A stretch of DNA of 64,000 nucleotides from UBA2336 sp965227265 (lineage in GTDB: Bacteria > Bacteroidota > Bacteroidia > Cytophagales > Cyclobacteriaceae): contig OZ245738.1 of the NCBI GenBank assembly GCA_965227265.1, positions 1,736,001 through 1,800,000 of the forward strand, in the 5' to 3' direction. Position 1 is the stretch's first letter. Every line of letters starts with the position of its first letter. Shown piece after piece: positions 44,073 through 53,148 of the stretch. Below the pieces are notes generated by a model, which was not told where the DNA came from, did no database searches, and was given only the letters and a program-made list of their open reading frames with translations. A program made the translations under genes and the position numbers.

Positions 44073-45053
44073 ATGGCTAGAATCAAGTACTATTACGATA
44101 CAGAAACCTGCAAGTACGAGCGGGTAAAAACAAAGAAGACCGACATCATTCTTAACATGCTCGGTATCCTTGCGCTGACAGGTGTAATGGCGGGTGGTTT
44201 AATTATTCTCTACTATAACTTCTTCGATTCTCCGAAAGAGGTTGCCCTTAATAACCGCATCAAGGAACTCCAATATTATTATGATTTAAAGATTAAAGAA
44301 ATTGAGCAAACCAACAGCGCGCTTGAGGCTATCGAATACAGAGATGACAACATCTACAGAATTGTGTTGGGAACTGAACCTATCGATAAAAATATCCGGA
44401 ATGCAGGTGTAGGCGGTACGGATCGATACGCAGATATCCGCGACAAAAATCTGATCGATGAAGAAATGATCATCGAGCTGAGCGAAAAAGTTGATAAGCT
44501 CAAACGCAAAGTATATATCGAATTAAAATCACAGGATGAACTCGTTAGTCTTGCTGAGAAAAAAGAAAAACTTTTTGCAGCCATTCCTGCTATACAACCC
44601 ATTTCCAACAAACAATTAGTTGCTATCGCATCAGGTTTTGGATTTAGAATTCACCCAATCTATAAAGTAAAGAAAATGCACACCGGCATCGACTTTGCCG
44701 CGCCAATTGGTACACCGATTTACGCAACTGCCGATGGAAAAATAGAAGAAGTTAGTGTCAAGTTCAGTGGATACGGTAAAATGGTAGTGATCGATCATGG
44801 CTTCGGTTATAAAACCCGTTATGCACACATGCATGATTTTGCTGTTCGCTCAGGACAAAATATTAAACGCGGAGAGTTGATCGGTTATGTTGGCGACACG
44901 GGCATTTCAACAGCACCTCATTTACATTATGAAGTTATGATGAATGGTGTGCTCATTAATCCGGTACATTATTTCTTTAATGATCTTTCGCCTGCCGAAT
45001 ACGAAAAAGTTGTTGAGCTCTCATCGGTTGAAAATCAATCCCTTGGAATGTAA
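44073..45053 (+). CDS. Membrane-anchored M23-family peptidase
   Basis: A 326-residue protein with one N-terminal membrane segment (ILALTGVMAGGLIILYY, about 36-55), then a coiled coil (about 65-175) and an M23/LytM domain: GFGFRIHPIYKVKKMHTGIDF (first Zn ligands), GYGKMVVIDHGFGYKTRYAHM (HxH-type region) and APHLHYEV (final HLH). All zinc ligands appear intact, so it is likely an active peptidoglycan endopeptidase, not an EnvC-like activator. A terminator follows the stop. Confidence 0.92.
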   Translation: MARIKYYYDTETCKYERVKTKKTDIILNMLGILALTGVMAGGLIILYYNFFDSPKEVALNNRIKELQYYYDLKIKEIEQTNSALEAIEYRDDNIYRIVLGTEPIDKNIRNAGVGGTDRYADIRDKNLIDEEMIIELSEKVDKLKRKVYIELKSQDELVSLAEKKEKLFAAIPAIQPISNKQLVAIASGFGFRIHPIYKVKKMHTGIDFAAPIGTPIYATADGKIEEVSVKFSGYGKMVVIDHGFGYKTRYAHMHDFAVRSGQNIKRGELIGYVGDTGISTAPHLHYEVMMNGVLINPVHYFFNDLSPAEYEKVVELSSVENQSLGM

Positions 45054-45086
45054 TCAGCACGTAACACACGATATTAAACATTCAAG

Positions 45087-45112
45087 AACCCGAGATTTTC
45101 GGGTTTCTTTTT
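45087..45112 (+). terminator. Rho-independent terminator after the M23 peptidase gene
   Basis: AACCCGA (45087-45093) pairs with TCGGGTT (45099-45105) around a 5-base loop and is followed by TCTTTTT. Confidence 0.8.
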
Positions 45113-45139
45113 GATTACTTTGGCCTCAAATTCCCCACA

Positions 45140-46078
45140 TTGAAACCACGGATTCTTTTAGTAATAATAGCGCTAACCCTTACAGTTCAGGCTTTTTCAC
45201 AAGGCTGCAGTGATGCCGGTTTTTGTACCATGGGCGCGATGAAGCCCGATCAGCCTTACAATAAGAACATTCCAATTAAGTTGAGATCGATGGAAGTAAG
45301 TTTCTATCGCGCTTCAACGACATTAACACCTATTATTTATGTAGCTACGCTCGATGCAAGTTTTAGCGTTGGAAAAAAGAACAGTTTTCAGGTTAAGTTG
45401 CCTTTTCAGGCTGTTCAGGGAAGACTCGCAAATACTTCCGGCATTGGTGATATCTCACTTTGCTTCACGCGAAACATATTCTCATCCGAGAAATTTGATG
45501 TAAGCGTATCATTTGGAAGTAAAATTCCAACGAACAGATCAGATAAAGAGGAAAATAATCTTCCGCTTCCAATGTATTACCAGACAAGCTTGGGAACATT
45601 CGATGCTATAGCCGGTATTTCAGTTGTAAATCAGAAATGGCTGTTCGCTACGGGTATCCAAGTTCCATTAAATGAGAATAACAATCAGTTTCTCTGGGGA
45701 CCTTGGTGGAATAACAGCGATGAAGACTCTGTTTATATTCGGAAGTACGCAAAGGCAAATCAATTAAAACGAGGCATTGATGTGATGCTACGCATCGAAC
45801 GCAACTTCCGTTTTTCAAGATTAAACTTTTCTGTCGGGCTTCTGCCAATCTATCGAATCACAAACGATGAGATTGAGGATCCAACCGTAGGCGGAAAAAC
45901 AAAACCCGATGGTGCAAAAGGTCTTGCGCTTTCAGCAATTGGAACTGTTGGCTACAGCTTCAATGTAAAATCGGGCGTTAAGCTTTTAGTGGGCCACAAA
46001 ATTATTCAACGTGATGAGAATCCGGATGGCTTAACGCGTCATCTTGTTTCATCGGTTACTTACTTCTATAGATTTTAG
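45140..46078 (+). CDS. Outer-membrane beta-barrel protein (transporter-like), TTG start
   Basis: A 312-residue protein with a signal peptide (ALTLTVQAFSQG). The frame begins with TTG at 45140; no ATG precedes the signal sequence. The mature part is a series of amphipathic strands ending in the typical aromatic terminus SSVTYFYRF, with RAFQVKLPFQAVQG-like and SVSFGSKIPTNRSD segments as in the SphA/MetA-pathway-of-phenol type 'transporter' OMPs. It overlaps nothing, but the CHAT protein gene starts 1 base after its stop, so the two are translated together. Transported compound unknown. Confidence 0.82.
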   Translation: MKPRILLVIIALTLTVQAFSQGCSDAGFCTMGAMKPDQPYNKNIPIKLRSMEVSFYRASTTLTPIIYVATLDASFSVGKKNSFQVKLPFQAVQGRLANTSGIGDISLCFTRNIFSSEKFDVSVSFGSKIPTNRSDKEENNLPLPMYYQTSLGTFDAIAGISVVNQKWLFATGIQVPLNENNNQFLWGPWWNNSDEDSVYIRKYAKANQLKRGIDVMLRIERNFRFSRLNFSVGLLPIYRITNDEIEDPTVGGKTKPDGAKGLALSAIGTVGYSFNVKSGVKLLVGHKIIQRDENPDGLTRHLVSSVTYFYRF

Positions 46079-46079
46079 C

Positions 46080-48629
46080 ATGAGACTATCCATACTCATA
46101 CTTTTCCTGGTCGTTACAACGTTAGCATCCGCTCAAAAGAAAGAGCTTGCAGTTGTTGATTCACTTATTCGTTCCGGAAAATTTACCGAAGCAGAAACCG
46201 CTTTAAAAAATGTTAAAGGTGACGAAGCACTCATCAAAAGTCATTACGGACTGCTTTACATGGTGCAAACACGCTATGACCTGGCGCTTGAATATCTGCA
46301 ATCTGCACTTGATATTTTTGATAAAAATAACGCTGCGAATAGCTTAGAGGCTGCTGAAGCATTGGTTCACCTCGGAAACGTTTACCGAAGCACCGGAAAA
46401 TACATTCAGGCTGAAGAACAATTTAATCATGCACTACTCATCCGACAGGAAAAATTACCTTCTAATCATGAGCTCATCGCTGCAATTTACAATGACCTTG
46501 GATTGGTTTATACCGATTTAAATCCGGATAAATCAATTGAGTATTATGAAAAAGCGCTTGAAACGTATCGCAAGCTTCATGGTGAAGATGATCCTAAAAT
46601 AGCAATCGGAAATACAAATCTGGGATATGTGTACTATAAAGAGAAACTCTATGGAGACGCAATCAATTACTACGAAACAGCGCTGAAAATCTGGGAGAAA
46701 GTTTATACCAAACCTCATGCAAACAAAGCGCTTGTGTTGATGAATCTTGGGCAAACATACTCCGCCATGGGCGATCAGAAAGCCGCGCTTGGATACTACG
46801 CGAAATCATTGACCATGTATGAAGCCGCGCTGGGTAAAAAACATCCGGAAGTTGCCTTCGTTCTTAATCTCCTGGGCAATGAAAAAATTGCGCAGCTTAA
46901 ATTTGATGAAGGTTTAACGTATTATCAGAAAGCGCTTACTGCTAACATCCCTGACTTTTATAGTGAGGATATTCTGAGCACACCTTCCGTAAAAGAATTT
47001 TATAACGGCCGCCAGTTGCTTTATTCGCTCGTGTACAAAGCTCAAGGATTAGAGAAAAAGTATTTCGGGAAAACACTAAAGTATACAGACTTACAACTAG
47101 CATTAACAACACTACAGGCGTGCGATTCGCTTATTGACCTCCTCCGTCAAAGTGCTACGAATGAATCGGATAAAATTGCGTTAGGCGCTATTGCCAATGG
47201 CGTGTATGGCGATGGCGTTCGGATTGCCTATACATTAAGTGATGTGTCATTTCGTAACCGGAAATTGTACGAGGAATTAAGCTTTTACTTTGCTGAAAAA
47301 AGTAAATCGGCTGTATTGCAGGAAGCCATTTCCGACACCAATGCCAAGTCATTTGCCAATATTCCAAATGATCTTTTGGAAGAAGAAAAGAATCTTAAAG
47401 CAGCCATTGCATTGATCGCACAAAAGCTTGCTCAAAAACCCGAAGCAGAAGAGGAAAAGTACCTCCGCGAGACAATTTTCAGTTTAAACCGGTCTTATCA
47501 GGATTTTACCAAACGCCTTGAGAATCAATATCCTGAGTACTTTAATTTGAAGTATAATTCCGCAACTCCTTCTATTACTCAATTACAGAACTCGCTGTTC
47601 GAAAGAACTGCATTAATCAGCTATTTCATCGATGAAAATAACAGCCGGCTGTACACGTTTGTGATTGCTAAAAAGAAGTTCACCATCGATACAAAGGCAT
47701 TACCTGAAGCCTACGACAAGTACATTACTGGCTTAAGAAATAGTCTGTTCTTTCAGGAAATAAACACATTCAAAATCTCGGCTTACAATCTTTACAAGCT
47801 GTTTGTTCCAGGCAAGATTCCGGGGATTGTTGATGATCTGGTGATTATCCCTACCGGCCGGATGGGAGTTATTCCTTTTGAAGCTTTGCTTACTAAATCA
47901 TCTAGGGATGAAGATTTCAAAACGCTCCCCTATTTGATACATCAGTACAGCATTCGCTATGAGTTTTCAGCAGGTTTAGCGCTTCAAAAGAAACACGAGA
48001 GCAAAACTATTTCTTCCGCTCTCTTTTGTGCACCTGTAGTATTTCCGGTTAAAGATGCATTAGCAGATCTTCCGGGAACCGAGTCGGAAGTAAATGCCAT
48101 TGCTTCTTTATTCAGGCAAAAGAATATTCGCAACTCAGTCTACCTGAATGAAAAAGCAAATGAAGCAAACATAAAATCAGCATCGTTAAAAGATTTTTCG
48201 CTAGTTCACTTTGCAACGCACGGTGTGGTGGATGAGAATTCGCCTGAACTTTCACGAATTTATCTTCAAACCGAAACAGAAGCCGAAGATGGAAATCTCT
48301 TTGCCGGTGAGATCTATAATCTCGAATTGAATGCTGATTTGGTTGCGCTCTCAGCCTGCCAAACTGGATTGGGGAAAATCTCAAAAGGTGAAGGTGTTAT
48401 TGGATTATCACGGGCACTGGTATATGCTGGTGCAAAAAATATCATCGTATCATTCTGGAGCGTTGCCGATGAATCAACGGCTCAACTCATGACTGATTTT
48501 TACAAACAATTGCTCGAAAATCCTTCTGCCAATTACAGCCGCGACCTGAGGAAGGCAAAATTAAACTTATTGAATGGAAAATATCCTGCTCCTTATTATT
48601 GGGCACCCTTTATCCTGATTGGTTTTTAA
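46080..48629 (+). CDS. Exported TPR-CHAT protein (caspase-like fold, dyad intact)
   Basis: The start at 46080 gives 849 residues with a signal peptide (LFLVVTTLASAQ). Residues about 30-310 contain TPR units (HLGNVYRSTGKYIQAEEQFNHAL, NDLGLVYTDLNPDKSIEYYEKAL, NLGYVYYKEKLYGDAINYYETAL). Residues about 560-849 form a CHAT domain: LVHFATHGVVDE with His714 and LVALSACQTGLG with Cys760, followed by GEGVIGLSRALVYAGAKNIIVSFWSVAD. The dyad expected for a clan CD cysteine protease is intact. Characterised CHAT proteases (for example Craspase) are cytoplasmic; here it is exported. It forms a two-gene operon with an outer-membrane protein. Confidence 0.92.
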   Translation: MRLSILILFLVVTTLASAQKKELAVVDSLIRSGKFTEAETALKNVKGDEALIKSHYGLLYMVQTRYDLALEYLQSALDIFDKNNAANSLEAAEALVHLGNVYRSTGKYIQAEEQFNHALLIRQEKLPSNHELIAAIYNDLGLVYTDLNPDKSIEYYEKALETYRKLHGEDDPKIAIGNTNLGYVYYKEKLYGDAINYYETALKIWEKVYTKPHANKALVLMNLGQTYSAMGDQKAALGYYAKSLTMYEAALGKKHPEVAFVLNLLGNEKIAQLKFDEGLTYYQKALTANIPDFYSEDILSTPSVKEFYNGRQLLYSLVYKAQGLEKKYFGKTLKYTDLQLALTTLQACDSLIDLLRQSATNESDKIALGAIANGVYGDGVRIAYTLSDVSFRNRKLYEELSFYFAEKSKSAVLQEAISDTNAKSFANIPNDLLEEEKNLKAAIALIAQKLAQKPEAEEEKYLRETIFSLNRSYQDFTKRLENQYPEYFNLKYNSATPSITQLQNSLFERTALISYFIDENNSRLYTFVIAKKKFTIDTKALPEAYDKYITGLRNSLFFQEINTFKISAYNLYKLFVPGKIPGIVDDLVIIPTGRMGVIPFEALLTKSSRDEDFKTLPYLIHQYSIRYEFSAGLALQKKHESKTISSALFCAPVVFPVKDALADLPGTESEVNAIASLFRQKNIRNSVYLNEKANEANIKSASLKDFSLVHFATHGVVDENSPELSRIYLQTETEAEDGNLFAGEIYNLELNADLVALSACQTGLGKISKGEGVIGLSRALVYAGAKNIIVSFWSVADESTAQLMTDFYKQLLENPSANYSRDLRKAKLNLLNGKYPAPYYWAPFILIGF

Positions 48630-48639
48630 TTTATAACAC

Positions 48640-48667
48640 GTAGAGACGCAAAATTTTGCGTCTCTAC
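48640..48667. repeat. 28-base perfect palindromic repeat, copy 2
   Basis: GTAGAGACGCAAAA is followed directly by its exact reverse complement TTTTGCGTCTCTAC. It lies 10 bases after the CHAT stop and 11 before the convergent TonB receptor stop. Same element as at 19726-19753. It may serve as a two-way terminator. Confidence 0.85.
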
Positions 48668-48678
48668 CATGCAACAAT

Positions 48679-50967
48679 TTATTTTATTCGAAACCTAAAT
48701 CCCATATACATCATTCGCCCAAAAATTGGACCCCAAACCATTGACGTGTCAAAGTCTGAACTGAATGGATCATCGGCAGCAACAATTGGATTGTCTAATT
48801 TAAAATCAGTAAGATTCTCAGCACCCACGTAAACACTCCACTTAGCTCCAAAGTCTTTCGTGATTTGCGCATTCATCAGCACATAATCATCCGAATATTT
48901 ATCGCGTTGATTCTCCGCAAGATTTTGTGATGTATCAGGCAGGCGTTGCTTACCAATCCATTGCACAGTGTAATCAAACTTCCAATCTGATTTTGTCTCG
49001 TACGCAAGATTCATAAAAGCACGGTTCGAAGGTATCAATGGTCGCTCCAATAATCCTTCCAAATAATTAGTTTCAACCTTCAACCAGCGATACGCAAGTC
49101 TCAAATCAAATCGTCTGATCAATTCATAATCCACTTGAAATTGTAAACTATGAGAGAACGATTCACCATTCAAGCCAAAAAATTGAGCTTGTCGGGCAGT
49201 GTTATCTAGATCCAACACAACCTGATTCTTAAAATCCGTGTAGAAATAATCGACCTGAATTGATCCCGAACGATAATCGATTGTAAAGTCTTGCGAAAAA
49301 CTCAACCCATAGTTCCAGGCAACATCAGGTTTAAAACCATACACCTCCTTGCTTTGAAAATTAGAGAATACAACCGTTCGTGACGAAGCCAAGATTCCGG
49401 TATTCTCAGAGAAAATATTTGCTACACGAGTCCCCTTACCTACTGATGCACGTATCGAAGTTGTTGGTGTTAAATCATACTTGAGATGAAGCCTTGGAGT
49501 GAAAATCGTTCCGAATAAATTATGCTGATCAATCCGCATTCCAGCGATCACTGAAAATTTTTCAAGGTCATCATATGAATACTCAACGAATGCTCCGGGA
49601 ACAATTTCTGTTCGGTCAAAAGACATCGGACTGTATGTAATTAGGCCTTCATACACAATGCCACGTTGGATTTGAAGACTTTCATCAAAGTCATCATATA
49701 AAAAGCTTAAACCTGTTTTAAATTTGTGTTGGGTATTGCCAATAATGGATTGATAAATCAGGTTTGAATAAAAGGATCGCTCATCCGCATTGTGAACGTT
49801 AAACCCGTAATAGCTATCATGTTCATGCGTTAATCCCGAAAGTTGCAACCCAATGCTTTGGTATGGCTTGTTTTTAAACTGATAACCAAGCTTTCCCCAC
49901 AGTTCATAACGATTGGTATTGATTTCAAATCCATATCGATTCGTAGTAAACTTATCTTCATCCGGATCAAAATCGGTTTGCCCGCCTTGTTTGTTATCGG
50001 TTAACACTTTTACTCCAACCTGACCAAGCCATCCAGTTCCGCTGTTATAAACCCATCGGTTAATAAAGTTGATTTGTGAGCCTGCTGGAAAATCAAGAAA
50101 TGAATCATCATTCTGGTCCATTTCCAAAGGCCGTATACTTCCATGCAGTAGAAATGTTGTCGCCCATTTTTCACTCGTATGAACTGTATAATTCAAGTTA
50201 AGCTCTGATCGTGCAGACTGATTAACATATCCGTTCAGGTAAAGCTTCTCGCTTTCCTGTGGCTTCTTCATCTCTACATTGATCTGTCCCGCAATGCTTT
50301 CATAACCATTAACAACCGAACCAACACCTTTCGTTACTTGAATGGAATTGATCCATGCACCCGGAATAAATTGTATCCCCTGACTTGAAGCCAATCCCCT
50401 CACACCTGGCATGTTCTCAATTGAGATTAATGTATTCGGTCCTGAAAGCCCCAGCATTTGAATCTGACGCGTTCCTGTAATCGCATCCGTAAACGCTACA
50501 TCGACTGACGGATTTGTTTCAAAGCTTTCGCTGAGGTTACAACATGCTGCTTTAAATAACTCTTTCTCGGTCATTATTGAAGTATTGATCGGCTTTGTAA
50601 CATCCATGCGCGTGGACGCCCGTCTGCCCTCAACCATAACCTCCTCCAACACCTGATTTGATACCAACGTGATCTTAAAATTATTCTGATCGGTGATGGT
50701 AATAGTATCAGATCGATAGCCTACAAAGCTTATCACTAGCTTATTAACGCCTTGCACACGATTAATAATAAACACCCCGTTATCACCCGTAGTAGTTGCC
50801 GTTGAAGTTCCCAACCAAATGATATTGGCTCCGGGAATAGGTTCCTCTACTCCTTTTTCATTCAACTCCACCACCAGACCCAATACTTGCTGCGCTTGCG
50901 CTGAACTATAAAATAGCAGGGCTCCGATTGCCACACATATGACAATCGGAATATTGATAGATCGCAT
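48679..50967 (-). CDS. TonB-dependent outer-membrane receptor, metal-linked
   Basis: A 762-residue protein with signal peptide (LFYSSAQAQQ), a carboxypeptidase-like regulatory domain (EPIPGANIIWLGTSTATTTGDNGVF), plug (NLSESFETNPSVDVAFTDAITGTRQIQMLGL, VTKGVGSVVNGYESIAGQINV) and barrel ending MYMGFRFRIK. The plug begins with AACCNLSESFE; a Cys pair at this place, together with the HMA gene 2 bases upstream, points to a metal or metal-complex ligand such as copper. Transcription runs from the HMA gene into this one. Exact ligand not shown by the sequence. Confidence 0.9.
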   Translation of the reverse strand: MRSINIPIVICVAIGALLFYSSAQAQQVLGLVVELNEKGVEEPIPGANIIWLGTSTATTTGDNGVFIINRVQGVNKLVISFVGYRSDTITITDQNNFKITLVSNQVLEEVMVEGRRASTRMDVTKPINTSIMTEKELFKAACCNLSESFETNPSVDVAFTDAITGTRQIQMLGLSGPNTLISIENMPGVRGLASSQGIQFIPGAWINSIQVTKGVGSVVNGYESIAGQINVEMKKPQESEKLYLNGYVNQSARSELNLNYTVHTSEKWATTFLLHGSIRPLEMDQNDDSFLDFPAGSQINFINRWVYNSGTGWLGQVGVKVLTDNKQGGQTDFDPDEDKFTTNRYGFEINTNRYELWGKLGYQFKNKPYQSIGLQLSGLTHEHDSYYGFNVHNADERSFYSNLIYQSIIGNTQHKFKTGLSFLYDDFDESLQIQRGIVYEGLITYSPMSFDRTEIVPGAFVEYSYDDLEKFSVIAGMRIDQHNLFGTIFTPRLHLKYDLTPTTSIRASVGKGTRVANIFSENTGILASSRTVVFSNFQSKEVYGFKPDVAWNYGLSFSQDFTIDYRSGSIQVDYFYTDFKNQVVLDLDNTARQAQFFGLNGESFSHSLQFQVDYELIRRFDLRLAYRWLKVETNYLEGLLERPLIPSNRAFMNLAYETKSDWKFDYTVQWIGKQRLPDTSQNLAENQRDKYSDDYVLMNAQITKDFGAKWSVYVGAENLTDFKLDNPIVAADDPFSSDFDTSMVWGPIFGRMMYMGFRFRIK

Positions 50968-50969
50968 AA

Positions 50970-51359
50970 TTAGTTGTGATCTTTCTTGCTATCATCCATC
51001 CCGCTGTGATCGTGGTTGCGGTAGAGACAACAAAACGGAAGTTTTGCGTAAACTTTATCAGGAGCTTTAGTGGTTTCTGTATCGTGGCCAACAGCAGAAA
51101 CTAATTCCCGGATTTTCTGTTCACTGATCTTTTCAGGGACGTAAACAACTTCAAGATTTTTTGTTGAAATGTTCCACTTTGCCTGCTTAACACCTTTTAC
51201 TTCAACTGATTTTTCAATGCGATCTTTACACATTCCGCAGTTGCCGTAGACTTTAATGTTTGCCGTTACAACTTTAGAAGAAGCTGATGGCGATGTTTGC
51301 GCAAACGTGGTTGACGTTAGCAAAGCGAAAAATATGATAATGATTAAGTTCGTTTTCAT
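50970..51359 (-). CDS. Exported heavy-metal-associated (HMA) domain protein
   Basis: A 129-residue protein with a signal peptide (LLTSTTFAQTSP). The HMA fold covers about residues 30-95: VYGNCGMCKDRIEKSVEVKGVKQAKWNI with the metal-binding CGMC, and ISEQKIRELVSAVGHDTE. The tail carries CC and a His/Asp-rich end (RNHDHSGMDDSKKDHN), possibly a second metal site. Probably a periplasmic carrier of Cu(I) or a similar ion. It is 2 bases upstream of the TonB receptor gene, and 63 bases downstream of the Cys-rich protein gene. Confidence 0.9.
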   Translation of the reverse strand: MKTNLIIIIFFALLTSTTFAQTSPSASSKVVTANIKVYGNCGMCKDRIEKSVEVKGVKQAKWNISTKNLEVVYVPEKISEQKIRELVSAVGHDTETTKAPDKVYAKLPFCCLYRNHDHSGMDDSKKDHN

Positions 51360-51422
51360 AAATAAGTATTTTGATGATGATTAAATATTTTTGAGTTTTC
51401 AGATCATTCTGATCTGCATTAG

Positions 51423-51824
51423 CTAACTCAATTCACCATCATAGAAAACGAAACTGCAGTTGATTTTGAAAAGCGGTTCTTTGGGAGGCGGAGCAAAAAC
51501 AGGTTTAATATATTGCATACTCGCGTAAGCAAATACTTGTTCGGGCTTAGTGCTGTAAACTTCCCCAATCTGGAAAAAACCAGGCGCAAAAAGAGCTAAA
51601 GAAGGGCTTTGTGTTTGGGAATCGTCAACGATTAGCAGCTCATGTTCATCTTGGCAACAACCGCTATTTTCTGGTAAAAAAACGCTACAAGGGCATTTCC
51701 TAGACTCGAAAGAGAAAACTTTTGTGGATTTTTCCCTGCCCATGCAGTAGTGAGTGGTTTTAGCCACTCCTACTGACATTAACAGGTAAATACACATGAA
51801 CGCTATGGCAAAAAGCTTATTCAT
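51423..51824 (-). CDS. Small Cys-rich exported protein (HYC_CC_PP-type)
   Basis: A 133-residue protein with an N-terminal hydrophobic signal segment (AIAFMCIYLLMSVGVA). The sequence has HYCMG near residue 26, then CPC and GCCQDEHE, and a late PPPKEP; this HYC / CC / PP layout defines a small Bacteroidota family. Members sit next to HMA and TonB receptor genes, as here, so a role in copper or other metal handling is likely. Divergent from pcm. Confidence 0.8.
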   Translation of the reverse strand: MNKLFAIAFMCIYLLMSVGVAKTTHYCMGREKSTKVFSFESRKCPCSVFLPENSGCCQDEHELLIVDDSQTQSPSLALFAPGFFQIGEVYSTKPEQVFAYASMQYIKPVFAPPPKEPLFKINCSFVFYDGELS

Positions 51825-51905
51825 TGTGCATGAGAGAACCCTAAAGTAACGGGGTTGGTTTCAAATTTCCTAAGAATTGCCTGAAACTTTGTTACCGCTA
51901 AAAAA

Positions 51906-52580
51906 ATGCGTTTTTTGCATCGAAATCGCATGTTAGAAGACAATTATAAGCAGCGTGGACTGCGCAATAAACTGGTTAAAATCCTCGAAAAAAAGGGTAT
52001 TTCAGACACCAACGTGCTGAAAGCTATTGGCAAAGTACCACGCCATGTATTCTTTGAAACTGCCTTGCTTGAACATGCTTATCAGGACAAAGCTTTTCCG
52101 ATTGGGGAAGGCCAGACAATCTCTCAACCCTATACAGTTGCCTTTCAAACCGAGAAATTAGAAATAAAGTCGGGTGATAAAGTACTCGAGATTGGTACCG
52201 GGTCGGGATACCAAGCTTGCATCCTTTTAGAATTAGGCGCGAAAGTCTATACAATTGAATACAACAAGAAGCTTTACGATCGCACAAAAGTGATGTTGCC
52301 AAAATTGGGCTATTCACCTTACTTCTATTATGGTGATGGATCGAAAGGAATTCCAGCAAAGGCACCTTATGACAAAATCATTGTAACCGCTGGCGCGCCT
52401 GTTGTCCCGAAATCATTAACCGATCAACTAGCGGACAAAGGCATATTGATCATCCCGGTAGGAAATCGCGACAAGCAAGTGATGTTACGCATCACAAAAA
52501 AGAAAGATGAGCTTGTAACAGAAGAGTTTGAAAACTTCGCCTTCGTACCGTTGTTGGGAAAAGAAGGCTGGAGCAGTTAA
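51906..52580 (+). CDS. pcm: Protein-L-isoaspartate O-methyltransferase
   Basis: A 224-residue SAM-dependent repair enzyme for isoaspartyl residues. Features: FPIGEGQTISQPYTVAFQTEKL (substrate-binding motif with the diagnostic GQTISQP), VLEIGTGSGYQACIL (SAM motif I), VYTIEYNKKL, YDKIIVTAGAPVVPKSL and LIIPVGNR. A second ATG at 51930 would give a 216-residue product and fits the usual family length just as well, so the exact start is open. Next gene is the thioesterase, 34 bases on. Confidence 0.95.
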   Translation: MRFLHRNRMLEDNYKQRGLRNKLVKILEKKGISDTNVLKAIGKVPRHVFFETALLEHAYQDKAFPIGEGQTISQPYTVAFQTEKLEIKSGDKVLEIGTGSGYQACILLELGAKVYTIEYNKKLYDRTKVMLPKLGYSPYFYYGDGSKGIPAKAPYDKIIVTAGAPVVPKSLTDQLADKGILIIPVGNRDKQVMLRITKKKDELVTEEFENFAFVPLLGKEGWSS

Positions 52581-52614
52581 ATATTACTTCACAATCATTG
52601 ATTAGTTTTACAGC

Positions 52615-53148
52615 ATGACCAAGAAGAAAAAATTTCCCCGTGAGTCTTTCGTGAGTATGACGGAACTTGTGCTCCCGAATGATACAAACACATTGAACAA
52701 CTTAATGGGCGGTCGATTGATGCATTGGATGGATATTGTGTCAGCCATTGCAGGACAAAAGCATTCCAACAGTACGGTTGTGACAGCCTCTGTGGATAAC
52801 ATTTCTTTCCGCTCTCCTATTCGATTAGGAAACGTAGTTACACTTAAGGCAAAAGTTACCCGCGCCTTTAGCTCATCGATGGAAATCAGGATTGATGTAG
52901 ATGCGGAAGATGTTCCAAGGGGTCATAAATTTGAAAGCAATTCAGCTTACTTCACGTTCGTAGCCATAGATATGGAAGGTAAACCTGTTGAAGTTCCCGA
53001 AGTAGAGCCTGAAACAGATGCAGAAAAAGAACTTTACGCAGGCGCACTCAGAAGGCGACAGCTACGCTTAGTACTAAGCGGACGAATGAAAGCCTCTGAG
53101 GCCAAAGAATTGCGCTCCATTTTTGATATTAAGGATGCCGTTAAATGA
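52615..53148 (+). CDS. Acyl-CoA thioesterase (hotdog fold)
   Basis: A 177-residue cytoplasmic protein of the YciA/BACH-like thioesterase group. Features: MTELVLPNDTNTLNNLMGGRLMHWMDIVSAIAG, where the conserved Asn of LPNDTN and the hotdog helix Asp/His region are the catalytic elements, then VVTASVDNISFRSPIRLGNVVTLKAKV and NSAYFTFVAID. It hydrolyses acyl-CoA thioesters; chain-length preference unknown. The stop overlaps the next gene by 4 bases (ATGA). Confidence 0.92.
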   Translation: MTKKKKFPRESFVSMTELVLPNDTNTLNNLMGGRLMHWMDIVSAIAGQKHSNSTVVTASVDNISFRSPIRLGNVVTLKAKVTRAFSSSMEIRIDVDAEDVPRGHKFESNSAYFTFVAIDMEGKPVEVPEVEPETDAEKELYAGALRRRQLRLVLSGRMKASEAKELRSIFDIKDAVK

